Numbered from the stretch's first letter, positions 1-13,700 are shown. The stretch is DNA of 64,000 nucleotides from Cladorhizidae sp. MBARI D1340-BT2 (GCA_028752905.1 JAQNBH010000252.1:1589858-1653857); one strand, 5' to 3'. Notes: generated from the sequence alone by a model not told the origin. Made by a program: numbers and translations.

Positions 1-908
1 ATAGGACTCTCTAAGTGCTCTCTCTTGATACCAAACATCCATATATTCTGCACACTTCACTGTAATGGACTTGCAAGATAGGTATCTCTCAGTGTTCTCT
101 ATCTTGAGCTAAACATGTTAGCTTCATAGATTCTCCACACTTCACTGAATAGACTTGATATATAGCTCTAAAGGTAGGCCTCTCTCTGTTCTCTCTCTTG
201 ATACCAAACATCCGTATATTCTGCATACATAGAATCACAAGATAGGTTTCTCTATGTGTTCTCTATCTTGATGCTAAACAGGTTAGCTTCATAGATTCTC
301 CACACTTCACTGTATAAACTTGATATACAGCTATTAAGATAGGTCTCTCCCTGTGCTCTCTGTTGATATCAAACATCCATAATATTCTGCACACTTCACT
401 GTAATGGACTTGATATGATTCGAATGATAGGTTTCATTATGTGTTCTCTATCTTGATATTTGCCCTAATTTGGTCTATATGTTTCTCATTTTCCCCCCAA
501 AAATCTTGTTATTTTGCCGTAAAGCTCATAACTTTTCTACACTTTACCCCAAAAAGATAATTTTTATATCACTGGATAGCCCTTCTAATTATCTATCTTT
601 TGTATGTGCCAAAATTTTGAGTACTCTAAGTATTAGCAAGTTATGGTGATTTGAAGTGGTAAGGTTTGCGATCTTTCCTGGCGTTTTCCAGTTGCCAAAG
701 CGGTGGCCTGCCAGTGAAAAACCACTACATTTATTGATAATCTGTTGACTTGTTGCAGATAAGGGCCTTCTCTATCAGTTGACAAAATCTGGGACTTTGG
801 TCTTGTTAATTAGGGCAGTTATGAATTGTACTCTTACTTGATGCTAAACATGTTAGCTTCGTAGATTATCCACACTTCACTGAATAGACTTGATGTATAG
901 CTATTAAG
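1..908 (+). repeat. Reference 908-bp satellite unit (monomers A, B, and interrupted C)
   Basis: The unit resolves into three related monomers. A is 1-173, B is 174-338 (165 bp), and C is 339-457 plus 843-908 (185 bp in total). All three share blocks such as the TTCTCTATCTTGA core, the CTAAACA(T/G)GTTAGCTTC block and CCACACTTCACTG. C is split by a 385-bp segment (458-842) absent from A and B. C also carries about 11 extra bases near 413-425 relative to A. This copy has a private T at the TGTATGTGCC site near 601-610, where nearly all other copies read TGTACGTGCC. The A/B/C relationship is read directly; the claim that a ~170-bp ancestral monomer came first is inference. Confidence 0.9.
461..817. 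mobile_element. MITE-like 357-bp insert inside the satellite unit (first of 53 copies)
   Basis: The segment begins with TGCCCTAATT (461-470) and ends with AATTAGGGCA (808-817), a perfect 10-bp inverted repeat. It sits inside monomer C exactly where A and B read straight through from CTATCTTGAT into GCTAAAC. It has no reading frame of note and a GC-richer core (about 677-715) unlike the AT-rich monomers. The wider extra segment is 458-842, and CTTGAT flanks it on both sides (452-457 and 837-842), a possible but imperfectly placed target duplication. Because the same segment is in every long unit, it was amplified with the satellite rather than inserted repeatedly. Superfamily is not recognised; a chance inverted repeat in a non-transposon insertion is the alternative. 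Confidence 0.5.
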
Positions 909-2155
909 ATAGGACTCTCTAAGTGCTCTCTCTTGATACCAAACATCCATATATTCTGCACACTTCACTGTAATGGACTTGCAAGATAGGTATCTCTCAG
1001 TGTTCTCTATCTTGAGCTAAACATGTTAGCTTCATAGATTCTCCACACTTCACTGAATAGACTTGATATATAGCTCTAAAGGTAGGCCTCTCTCTGTTCT
1101 CTCTCTTGATACCAAACATCCGTATATTCTGCATACATAGAATCACAAGATAGGTTTCTCTATGTGTTCTCTATCTTGATGCTAAACAGGTTAGCTTCAT
1201 AGATTCTCCACACTTCACTGTATAAACTTGATATACAGCTATTAAGATAGGTCTCTCCCTGTGCTCTCTGTTGATATCAAACATCCATAATATTCTGCAC
1301 ACTTCACTGTAATGGACTTGCAAGATAGGTATCTCTCAGTGTTCTCTATCTTGAGCTAAACATGTTAGCTTCATAGATTCTCCACACTTCACTGAATAGA
1401 CTTGATATATAGCTCTAAAGGTAGGCCTCTCTCTGTTCTCTCTCTTGATACCAAACATCCGTATATTCTGCATACATAGAATCACAAGATAGGTTTCTCT
1501 ATGTGTTCTCTATCTTGATGCTAAACAGGTTAGCTTCATAGATTCTCCACACTTCACTGTATAAACTTGATATACAGCTATTAAGATAGGTCTCTCCCTG
1601 TGCTCTCTGTTGATATCAAACATCCATAATATTCTGCACACTTCACTGTAATGGACTTGATATGATTCGAATGATAGGTTTCATTATGTGTTCTCTATCT
1701 TGATATTTGCCCTAATTTGGTCTATATGTTTCTCATTTTCCCCCCAAAAATCTTGTTATTTTGCCGTAAAGCTCATAACTTTTCTACACTTTACCCCAAA
1801 AAGATAATTTTTATATCACTGGATAGCCCTTCTAATTATCTATCTTTTGTACGTGCCAAAATTTTGAGTACTCTAAGTATTAGCAAGTTATGGTGATTTG
1901 AAGTGGTAAGGTTTGCGATCTTTCCTGGCGTTTTCCAGTTGCCAAAGCGGTGGCCTGCCAGTGAAAAACCACTACATTTATTGATAATCTGTTGACTTGT
2001 TGCAGATAAGGGCCTTCTCTATCAGTTGACAAAATCTGGGACTTTGGTCTTGTTAATTAGGGCAGTTATGAATTGTACTCTTACTTGATGCTAAACATGT
2101 TAGCTTCGTAGATTATCCACACTTCACTGAATAGACTTGATGTATAGCTATTAAG
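909..2155 (+). repeat. 1247-bp expanded unit (A-B-C/A-B-C)
   Basis: This unit is a 908-bp unit plus 339 bp. After A and B, the first part of C runs to CACTGTAATGGACTTG (about 1303-1320) and then switches into the second half of A (CAAGATAGGTATC). B and the complete interrupted C follow. The switch lies in a block shared by A and C, which is what unequal crossing-over or template switching between A and C would leave. The same arrangement is at 3237-4483 and 31408-32654. Confidence 0.9.
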
Positions 2156-2328
2156 ATAGGACTCTCTAAGTGCTCTCTCTTGATACCAAACATCCATATA
2201 TTCTGCACACTTCACTGTAATGGACTTGCAAGATAGGTATCTCTCAGTGTTCTCTATCTTGAGCTAAACATGTTAGCTTCATAGATTCTCCACACTTCAC
2301 TGAATAGACTTGATGTATAGCTATTAAG
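2156..2328 (+). repeat. Solitary 173-bp satellite monomer (A head, C tail)
   Basis: A single extra monomer lies between two long units. Its first ~150 bp match monomer A, but it ends with the C-type tail GATGTATAGCTATTAAG rather than the A-type GATATATAGCTCTAAAG. It is therefore an A/C hybrid. Identical-looking 173-bp monomers start at 4484, 7381, 8462, 13511, 16408, 19305, 21293, 23282, 25270, 26351, 28339, 31235, 33562, 35551, 37878, 39867, 44010, 46338, 48326, 52800 and 55127, giving 22 complete copies in the window. Confidence 0.93.
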
Positions 2329-3236
2329 ATAGGACTCTCTAAGTGCTCTCTCTTGATACCAAACATCCATATATTCTGCACACTTCACTGTAATGGACTT
2401 GCAAGATAGGTATCTCTCAGTGTTCTCTATCTTGAGCTAAACATGTTAGCTTCATAGATTCTCCACACTTCACTGAATAGACTTGATATATAGCTCTAAA
2501 GGTAGGCCTCTCTCTGTTCTCTCTCTTGATACCAAACATCCGTATATTCTGCATACATAGAATCACAAGATAGGTTTCTCTATGTGTTCTCTATCTTGAT
2601 GCTAAACAGGTTAGCTTCATAGATTCTCCACACTTCACTGTATAAACTTGATATACAGCTATTAAGATAGGTCTCTCCCTGTGCTCTCTGTTGATATCAA
2701 ACATCCATAATATTCTGCACACTTCACTGTAATGGACTTGATATGATTCGAATGATAGGTTTCATTATGTGTTCTCTATCTTGATATTTGCCCTAATTTG
2801 GTCTATATGTTTCTCATTTTCCCCCCAAAAATCTTGTTATTTTGCCGTAAAGCTCATAACTTTTCTACACTTTACCCCAAAAAGATAATTTTTATATCAC
2901 TGGATAGCCCTTCTAATTATCTATCTTTTGTACGTGCCAAAATTTTGAGTACTCTAAGTATTAGCAAGTTATGGTGATTTGAAGTGGTAAGGTTTGCGAT
3001 CTTTCCTGGCGTTTTCCAGTTGCCAAAGCGGTGGCCTGCCAGTGAAAAACCACTACATTTATTGATAATCTGTTGACTTGTTGCAGATAAGGGCCTTCTC
3101 TATCAGTTGACAAAATCTGGGACTTTGGTCTTGTTAATTAGGGCAGTTATGAATTGTACTCTTACTTGATGCTAAACATGTTAGCTTCGTAGATTATCCA
3201 CACTTCACTGAATAGACTTGATGTATAGCTATTAAG

Positions 3237-4483
3237 ATAGGACTCTCTAAGTGCTCTCTCTTGATACCAAACATCCATATATTCTGCACACTTCACTGTA
3301 ATGGACTTGCAAGATAGGTATCTCTCAGTGTTCTCTATCTTGAGCTAAACATGTTAGCTTCATAGATTCTCCACACTTCACTGAATAGACTTGATATATA
3401 GCTCTAAAGGTAGGCCTCTCTCTGTTCTCTCTCTTGATACCAAACATCCGTATATTCTGCATACATAGAATCACAAGATAGGTTTCTCTATGTGTTCTCT
3501 ATCTTGATGCTAAACAGGTTAGCTTCATAGATTCTCCACACTTCACTGTATAAACTTGATATACAGCTATTAAGATAGGTCTCTCCCTGTGCTCTCTGTT
3601 GATATCAAACATCCATAATATTCTGCACACTTCACTGTAATGGACTTGCAAGATAGGTATCTCTCAGTGTTCTCTATCTTGAGCTAAACATGTTAGCTTC
3701 ATAGATTCTCCACACTTCACTGAATAGACTTGATATATAGCTCTAAAGGTAGGCCTCTCTCTGTTCTCTCTCTTGATACCAAACATCCGTATATTCTGCA
3801 TACATAGAATCACAAGATAGGTTTCTCTATGTGTTCTCTATCTTGATGCTAAACAGGTTAGCTTCATAGATTCTCCACACTTCACTGTATAAACTTGATA
3901 TACAGCTATTAAGATAGGTCTCTCCCTGTGCTCTCTGTTGATATCAAACATCCATAATATTCTGCACACTTCACTGTAATGGACTTGATATGATTCGAAT
4001 GATAGGTTTCATTATGTGTTCTCTATCTTGATATTTGCCCTAATTTGGTCTATATGTTTCTCATTTTCCCCCCAAAAATCTTGTTATTTTGCCGTAAAGC
4101 TCATAACTTTTCTACACTTTACCCCAAAAAGATAATTTTTATATCACTGGATAGCCCTTCTAATTATCTATCTTTTGTACGTGCCAAAATTTTGAGTACT
4201 CTAAGTATTAGCAAGTTATGGTGATTTGAAGTGGTAAGGTTTGCGATCTTTCCTGGCGTTTTCCAGTTGCCAAAGCGGTGGCCTGCCAGTGAAAAACCAC
4301 TACATTTATTGATAATCTGTTGACTTGTTGCAGATAAGGGCCTTCTCTATCAGTTGACAAAATCTGGGACTTTGGTCTTGTTAATTAGGGCAGTTATGAA
4401 TTGTACTCTTACTTGATGCTAAACATGTTAGCTTCGTAGATTATCCACACTTCACTGAATAGACTTGATGTATAGCTATTAAG
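3237..4483 (+). repeat. 1247-bp expanded unit, second copy
   Basis: This has the same C-to-A switch and total length as 909-2155. It is followed directly by a solitary 173-bp monomer (4484-4656), as the first copy is (2156-2328). The pair 1247+173+908 is therefore tandemly repeated: 909-3236 and 3237-5564 are both 2328 bp. Confidence 0.9.
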
Positions 4484-7400
4484 ATAGGACTCTCTAAGTG
4501 CTCTCTCTTGATACCAAACATCCATATATTCTGCACACTTCACTGTAATGGACTTGCAAGATAGGTATCTCTCAGTGTTCTCTATCTTGAGCTAAACATG
4601 TTAGCTTCATAGATTCTCCACACTTCACTGAATAGACTTGATGTATAGCTATTAAGATAGGACTCTCTAAGTGCTCTCTCTTGATACCAAACATCCATAT
4701 ATTCTGCACACTTCACTGTAATGGACTTGCAAGATAGGTATCTCTCAGTGTTCTCTATCTTGAGCTAAACATGTTAGCTTCATAGATTCTCCACACTTCA
4801 CTGAATAGACTTGATATATAGCTCTAAAGGTAGGCCTCTCTCTGTTCTCTCTCTTGATACCAAACATCCGTATATTCTGCATACATAGAATCACAAGATA
4901 GGTTTCTCTATGTGTTCTCTATCTTGATGCTAAACAGGTTAGCTTCATAGATTCTCCACACTTCACTGTATAAACTTGATATACAGCTATTAAGATAGGT
5001 CTCTCCCTGTGCTCTCTGTTGATATCAAACATCCATAATATTCTGCACACTTCACTGTAATGGACTTGATATGATTCGAATGATAGGTTTCATTATGTGT
5101 TCTCTATCTTGATATTTGCCCTAATTTGGTCTATATGTTTCTCATTTTCCCCCCAAAAATCTTGTTATTTTGCCGTAAAGCTCATAACTTTTCTACACTT
5201 TACCCCAAAAAGATAATTTTTATATCACTGGATAGCCCTTCTAATTATCTATCTTTTGTACGTGCCAAAATTTTGAGTACTCTAAGTATTAGCAAGTTAT
5301 GGTGATTTGAAGTGGTAAGGTTTGCGATCTTTCCTGGCGTTTTCCAGTTGCCAAAGCGGTGGCCTGCCAGTGAAAAACCACTACATTTATTGATAATCTG
5401 TTGACTTGTTGCAGATAAGGGCCTTCTCTATCAGTTGACAAAATCTGGGACTTTGGTCTTGTTAATTAGGGCAGTTATGAATTGTACTCTTACTTGATGC
5501 TAAACATGTTAGCTTCGTAGATTATCCACACTTCACTGAATAGACTTGATGTATAGCTATTAAGATAGGACTCTCTAAGTGCTCTCTCTTGATACCAAAC
5601 ATCCATATATTCTGCACACTTCACTGTAATGGACTTGCAAGATAGGTATCTCTCAGTGTTCTCTATCTTGAGCTAAACATGTTAGCTTCATAGATTCTCC
5701 ACACTTCACTGAATAGACTTGATATATAGCTCTAAAGGTAGGCCTCTCTCTGTTCTCTCTCTTGATACCAAACATCCGTATATTCTGCATACATAGAATC
5801 ACAAGATAGGTTTCTCTATGTGTTCTCTATCTTGATGCTAAACAGGTTAGCTTCATAGATTCTCCACACTTCACTGTATAAACTTGATATACAGCTATTA
5901 AGATAGGTCTCTCCCTGTGCTCTCTGTTGATATCAAACATCCATAATATTCTGCACACTTCACTGTAATGGACTTGATATGATTCGAATGATAGGTTTCA
6001 TTATGTGTTCTCTATCTTGATATTTGCCCTAATTTGGTCTATATGTTTCTCATTTTCCCCCCAAAAATCTTGTTATTTTGCCGTAAAGCTCATAACTTTT
6101 CTACACTTTACCCCAAAAAGATAATTTTTATATCACTGGATAGCCCTTCTAATTATCTATCTTTTGTACGTGCCAAAATTTTGAGTACTCTAAGTATTAG
6201 CAAGTTATGGTGATTTGAAGTGGTAAGGTTTGCGATCTTTCCTGGCGTTTTCCAGTTGCCAAAGCGGTGGCCTGCCAGTGAAAAACCACTACATTTATTG
6301 ATAATCTGTTGACTTGTTGCAGATAAGGGCCTTCTCTATCAGTTGACAAAATCTGGGACTTTGGTCTTGTTAATTAGGGCAGTTATGAATTGTACTCTTA
6401 CTTGATGCTAAACATGTTAGCTTCGTAGATTATCCACACTTCACTGAATAGACTTGATGTATAGCTATTAAGATAGGACTCTCTAAGTGCTCTCTCTTGA
6501 TACCAAACATCCATATATTCTGCACACTTCACTGTAATGGACTTGCAAGATAGGTATCTCTCAGTGTTCTCTATCTTGAGCTAAACATGTTAGCTTCATA
6601 GATTCTCCACACTTCACTGAATAGACTTGATATATAGCTCTAAAGGTAGGCCTCTCTCTGTTCTCTCTCTTGATACCAAACATCCGTATATTCTGCATAC
6701 ATAGAATCACAAGATAGGTTTCTCTATGTGTTCTCTATCTTGATGCTAAACAGGTTAGCTTCATAGATTCTCCACACTTCACTGTATAAACTTGATATAC
6801 AGCTATTAAGATAGGTCTCTCCCTGTGCTCTCTGTTGATATCAAACATCCATAATATTCTGCACACTTCACTGTAATGGACTTGATATGATTCGAATGAT
6901 AGGTTTCATTATGTGTTCTCTATCTTGATATTTGCCCTAATTTGGTCTATATGTTTCTCATTTTCCCCCCAAAAATCTTGTTATTTTGCCGTAAAGCTCA
7001 TAACTTTTCTACACTTTACCCCAAAAAGATAATTTTTATATCACTGGATAGCCCTTCTAATTATCTATCTTTTGTACGTGCCAAAATTTTGAGTACTCTA
7101 AGTATTAGCAAGTTATGGTGATTTGAAGTGGTAAGGTTTGCGATCTTTCCTGGCGTTTTCCAGTTGCCAAAGCGGTGGCCTGCCAGTGAAAAACCACTAC
7201 ATTTATTGATAATCTGTTGACTTGTTGCAGATAAGGGCCTTCTCTATCAGTTGACAAAATCTGGGACTTTGGTCTTGTTAATTAGGGCAGTTATGAATTG
7301 TACTCTTACTTGATGCTAAACATGTTAGCTTCGTAGATTATCCACACTTCACTGAATAGACTTGATGTATAGCTATTAAGATAGGACTCTCTAAGTGCTC

Positions 7401-9542
7401 TCTCTTGATACCAAACATCCATATATTCTGCACACTTCACTGTAATGGACTTGCAAGATAGGTATCTCTCAGTGTTCTCTATCTTGAGCTAAACATGTTA
7501 GCTTCATAGATTCTCCACACTTCACTGAATAGACTTGATGTATAGCTATTAAGATAGGACTCTCTAAGTGCTCTCTCTTGATACCAAACATCCATATATT
7601 CTGCACACTTCACTGTAATGGACTTGCAAGATAGGTATCTCTCAGTGTTCTCTATCTTGAGCTAAACATGTTAGCTTCATAGATTCTCCACACTTCACTG
7701 AATAGACTTGATATATAGCTCTAAAGGTAGGCCTCTCTCTGTTCTCTCTCTTGATACCAAACATCCGTATATTCTGCATACATAGAATCACAAGATAGGT
7801 TTCTCTATGTGTTCTCTATCTTGATGCTAAACAGGTTAGCTTCATAGATTCTCCACACTTCACTGTATAAACTTGATATACAGCTATTAAGATAGGTCTC
7901 TCCCTGTGCTCTCTGTTGATATCAAACATCCATAATATTCTGCACACTTCACTGTAATGGACTTGATATGATTCGAATGATAGGTTTCATTATGTGTTCT
8001 CTATCTTGATATTTGCCCTAATTTGGTCTATATGTTTCTCATTTTCCCCCCAAAAATCTTGTTATTTTGCCGTAAAGCTCATAACTTTTCTACACTTTAC
8101 CCCAAAAAGATAATTTTTATATCACTGGATAGCCCTTCTAATTATCTATCTTTTGTACGTACCAAAATTTTGAGTACTCTAAGTATTAGCAAGTTATGGT
8201 GATTTGAAGTGGTAAGGTTTGCGATCTTTCCTGGCGTTTTCCAGTTGCCAAAGCGGTGGCCTGCCAGTGAAAAACCACTACATTTATTGATAATCTGTTG
8301 ACTTGTTGCAGATAAGGGCCTTCTCTATCAGTTGACAAAATCTGGGACTTTGGTCTTGTTAATTAGGGCAGTTATGAATTGTACTCTTACTTGATGCTAA
8401 ACATGTTAGCTTCGTAGATTATCCACACTTCACTGAATAGACTTGATGTATAGCTATTAAGATAGGACTCTCTAAGTGCTCTCTCTTGATACCAAACATC
8501 CATATATTCTGCACACTTCACTGTAATGGACTTGCAAGATAGGTATCTCTCAGTGTTCTCTATCTTGAGCTAAACATGTTAGCTTCATAGATTCTCCACA
8601 CTTCACTGAATAGACTTGATGTATAGCTATTAAGATAGGACTCTCTAAGTGCTCTCTCTTGATACCAAACATCCATATATTCTGCACACTTCACTGTAAT
8701 GGACTTGCAAGATAGGTATCTCTCAGTGTTCTCTATCTTGAGCTAAACATGTTAGCTTCATAGATTCTCCACACTTCACTGAATAGACTTGATATATAGC
8801 TCTAAAGGTAGGCCTCTCTCTGTTCTCTCTCTTGATACCAAACATCCGTATATTCTGCATACATAGAATCACAAGATAGGTTTCTCTATGTGTTCTCTAT
8901 CTTGATGCTAAACAGGTTAGCTTCATAGATTCTCCACACTTCACTGTATAAACTTGATATACAGCTATTAAGATAGGTCTCTCCCTGTGCTCTCTGTTGA
9001 TATCAAACATCCATAATATTCTGCACACTTCACTGTAATGGACTTGATATGATTCGAATGATAGGTTTCATTATGTGTTCTCTATCTTGATATTTGCCCT
9101 AATTTGGTCTATATGTTTCTCATTTTCCCCCCAAAAATCTTGTTATTTTGCCGTAAAGCTCATAACTTTTCTACACTTTACCCCAAAAAGATAATTTTTA
9201 TATCACTGGATAGCCCTTCTAATTATCTATCTTTTGTACGTGCCAAAATTTTGAGTACTCTAAGTATTAGCAAGTTATGGTGATTTGAAGTGGTAAGGTT
9301 TGCGATCTTTCCTGGCGTTTTCCAGTTGCCAAAGCGGTGGCCTGCCAGTGAAAAACCACTACATTTATTGATAATCTGTTGACTTGTTGCAGATAAGGGC
9401 CTTCTCTATCAGTTGACAAAATCTGGGACTTTGGTCTTGTTAATTAGGGCAGTTATGAATTGTACTCTTACTTGATGCTAAACATGTTAGCTTCGTAGAT
9501 TATCCACACTTCACTGAATAGACTTGATGTATAGCTATTAAG

Positions 9543-10787
9543 ATAGGACTCTCTAAGTGCTCTCTCTTGATACCAAACATCCATATATTCTGCACACTTC
9601 ACTGTATGGACTTGCAAGATAGGTATCTCTCAGTGTTCTCTATCTTGAGCTAAACATGTTAGCTTCATAGATTCTCCACACTTCACTGAATAGACTTGAT
9701 ATATAGCTCTAAAGGTAGGCCTCTCTCTGTTCTCTCTCTTGATACCAAACATCCGTATATTCTGCATACATAGAATCACAAGATAGGTTTCTCTATGTGT
9801 TCTCTATCTTGATGCTAAACAGGTTAGCTTCATAGATTCTCCACACTTCACTGAATAGACTTGATGTATAGCTATTAAGATAGGACTCTCTAAGTGCTCT
9901 CTCTTGATACCAAACATCCATATATTCTGCACACTTCACTGTAATGGACTTGCAAGATAGGTATCTCTCAGTGTTCTCTATCTTGAGCTAAACATGTTAG
10001 CTTCATAGATTCTCCACACTTCACTGAATAGACTTGATATATAGCTCTAAAGGTAGGCCTCTCTCTGTTCTCTCTCTTGATACCAAACATCCGTATATTC
10101 TGCATACATAGAATCACAAGATAGGTTTCTCTATGTGTTCTCTATCTTGATGCTAAACAGGTTAGCTTCATAGATTCTCCACACTTCACTGTATAAACTT
10201 GATATACAGCTATTAAGATAGGTCTCTCCCTGTGCTCTCTGTTGATATCAAACATCCATAATATTCTGCACACTTCACTGTAATGGACTTGATATGATTC
10301 GAATGATAGGTTTCATTATGTGTTCTCTATCTTGATATTTGCCCTAATTTGGTCTATATGTTTCTCATTTCCCCCCCAAAAATCTTGTTATTTTGCCGTA
10401 AAGCTCATAACTTTTCTACACTTTACCCCAAAAAGATAATTTTTATATCACTGGATAGCCCTTCTAATTATCTATCTTTTGTACGTGCCAAAATTTTGAG
10501 TACTCTAAGTATTAGCAAGTTATGGTGATTTGAAGTGGTAAGGTTTGCGATCTTTCCTGGCGTTTTCCAGTTGCCAAAGCGGTGGCCTGCCAGTGAAAAA
10601 CCACTACATTTATTGATAATCTGTTGACTTGTTGCAGATAAGGGCCTTCTCTATCAGTTGACAAAATCTGGGACTTTGGTCTTGTTAATTAGGGCAGTTA
10701 TGAATTGTACTCTTACTTGATGCTAAACATGTTAGCTTCGTAGATTATCCACACTTCACTGAATAGACTTGATGTATAGCTATTAAG
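9543..10787 (+). repeat. Hybrid expanded unit (337 + 908 bp)
   Basis: An A-B pair of 337 bp (9543-9879) with a C-type tail (TTGATGTATAGCTATTAAG) is joined directly to a complete 908-bp unit (9880-10787). The A monomer carries the one-base deletion ACTGTATGG (consensus ACTGTAATGG). Unlike the 338+909 blocks further right, the next unit starts with an ordinary A monomer, so the exchange point here differs from those at 35724, 40040, 44183 and 52973. Confidence 0.85.
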
Positions 10788-13700
10788 ATAGGACTCTCTA
10801 AGTGCTCTCTCTTGATACCAAACATCCATATATTCTGCACACTTCACTGTAATGGACTTGCAAGATAGGTATCTCTCAGTGTTCTCTATCTTGAGCTAAA
10901 CATGTTAGCTTCATAGATTCTCCACACTTCACTGAATAGACTTGATATATAGCTCTAAAGGTAGGCCTCTCTCTGTTCTCTCTCTTGATACCAAACATCC
11001 GTATATTCTGCATACATAGAATCACAAGATAGGTTTCTCTATGTGTTCTCTATCTTGATGCTAAACAGGTTAGCTTCATAGATTCTCCACACTTCACTGT
11101 ATAAACTTGATATACAGCTATTAAGATAGGTCTCTCCCTGTGCTCTCTGTTGATATCAAACATCCATAATATTCTGCACACTTCACTGTAATGGACTTGA
11201 TATGATTCGAATGATAGGTTTCATTATGTGTTCTCTATCTTTATATTTGCCCTAATTTGGTCTATATGTTTCTCATTTTCCCCCCAAAAATCTTGTTATT
11301 TTGCCGTAAAGCTCATAACTTTTCTACACTTTACCCCAAAAAGATAATTTTTATATCACTGGATAGCCCTTCTAATTATCTATCTTTTGTACGTGCCAAA
11401 ATTTTGAGTACTCTAAGTATTAGCAAGTTATGGTGATTTGAAGTGGTAAGGTTTGCGATCTTTCCTGGCGTTTTCCAGTTGCCAAAGCGGTGGCCTGCCA
11501 GTGAAAAACCACTACATTTATTGATAATCTGTTGACTTGTTGCAGATAAGGGCCTTCTCTATCAGTTGACAAAATCTGGGACTTTGGTCTTGTTAATTAG
11601 GGCAGTTATGAATTGTACTCTTACTTGATGCTAAACATGTTAGCTTCGTAGATTATCCACACTTCACTGAATAGACTTGATGTATAGCTATTAAGATAGG
11701 ACTCTCTAAGTGCTCTCTCTTGATACCAAACATCCATATATTCTGCACACTTCACTGTAATGGACTTGCAAGATAGGTATCTCTCAGTGTTCTCTATCTT
11801 GAGCTAAACATGTTAGCTTCATAGATTCTCCACACTTCACTGAATAGACTTGATATATAGCTCTAAAGGTAGGCCTCTCTCTGTTCTCTCTCTTGATACC
11901 AAACATCCGTATATTCTGCATACATAGAATCACAAGATAGGTTTCTCTATGTGTTCTCTATCTTGATGCTAAACAGGTTAGCTTCATAGATTCTCCACAC
12001 TTCACTGTATAAACTTGATATACAGCTATTAAGATAGGTCTCTCCCTGTGCTCTCTGTTGATATCAAACATCCATAATATTCTGCACACTTCACTGTAAT
12101 GGACTTGATATGATTCGAACGATAGGTTTCATTATGTGTTCTCTATCTTGATATTTGCCCTAATTTGGTCTATATGTTTCTCATTTCCCCCCCAAAAATC
12201 TTGTTATTTTGCCGTAAAGCTCATAACTTTTCTACACTTTACCCCAAAAAGATAATTTTTATATCACCGGATAGCCCTTCTAATTATCTGTCTTTTGTAC
12301 GTGCCAAAATTTTGAGTACTCTAAGTATTAGCAAGTTATGATGATTTGAAGTGGTAAGGTTTGCGATCTTTCCTGGCGTTTTACAGTTGCCAAAGCGGTG
12401 GCCTGCCAGTGAAAAACCACTACATTTATTGATAATCTGTTGACATGTTGCAGATAAGGGCCTTCTCTATCAGTTGACAAAATCTGGGACTTTGGTCTTG
12501 TTAATTAGGGCAGTTATGAATTGTACTCTTACTTGATGCTAAACATGTTAGCTTCGTAGATTATCCACACTTCACTGAATAGACTTGATGTATAGCTATT
12601 AAGATAGGACTCTCTAAGTGCTCTCTCTTGATACCAAACATCCATATATTCTGCACACTTCACTGTATGGACTTGCAAGATAGGTATCTCTCAGTGTTCT
12701 CTATCTTGAGCTAAACATGTTAGCTTCATAGATTCTCCACACTTCACTGAATAGACTTGATATATAGCTCTAAAGGTAGGCCTCTCTCTGTTCTCTCTCT
12801 TGATACCAAACATCCGTATATTCTGCATACATAGAATCACAAGATAGGTTTCTCTATGTGTTCTCTATCTTGATGCTAAACAGGTTAGCTTCATAGATTC
12901 TCCACACTTCACTGTATAAACTTGATATACAGCTATTAAGATAGGTCTCTCCCTGTGCTCTCTGTTGATATCAAACATCCATAATATTCTGCACACTTCA
13001 CTGTAATGGACTTGATATGATTCGAATGATAGGTTTCATTATGTGTTCTCTATCTTGATATTTGCCCTAATTTGGTCTATATGTTTCTCATTTTCCCCCC
13101 AAAAATCTTGTTATTTTGCCGTAAAGCTCATAACTTTTCTACACTTTACCCCAAAAAGATAATTTTTATATCACTGGATAGCCCTTCTAATTATCTATCT
13201 TTTGTACGTGCCAAAATTTTGAGTACTCTAAGTATTAGCAAGTTATGGTGATTTGAAGTGGTAAGGTTTGCGATCTTTCCTGGCGTTTTCCAGTTGCCAA
13301 AGCGGTGGCCTGCCAGTGAAAAACCACTACATTTATTGATAATCTGTTGACTTGTTGCAGATAAGGGCCTTCTCTATCAGTTGACAAAATCTGGGACTTT
13401 GGTCTTGTTAATTAGGGCAGTTATGAATTGTACTCTTACTTGATGCTAAACATGTTAGCTTCGTAGATTATCCACACTTCACTGAATAGACTTGATGTAT
13501 AGCTATTAAGATAGGACTCTCTAAGTGCTCTCTCTTGATACCAAACATCCATATATTCTGCACACTTCACTGTAATGGACTTGCAAGATAGGTATCTCTC
13601 AGTGTTCTCTATCTTGAGCTAAACATGTTAGCTTCATAGATTCTCCACACTTCACTGAATAGACTTGATGTATAGCTATTAAGATAGGACTCTCTAAGTG

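Noticed and set aside
414..440. CENP-B box-like motif around ATTCGAATGATAGG
   Set aside because: It keeps TTCG and a correctly spaced A but lacks the CGGG half of the CENP-B box, so the match is too weak to call.
655..726. Possible hairpin in the satellite insert (AGTGGT...ACCACT and CTGG...CCAG)
   Set aside because: The arms are only 4-6 bp with long or mismatched loops, as expected by chance.
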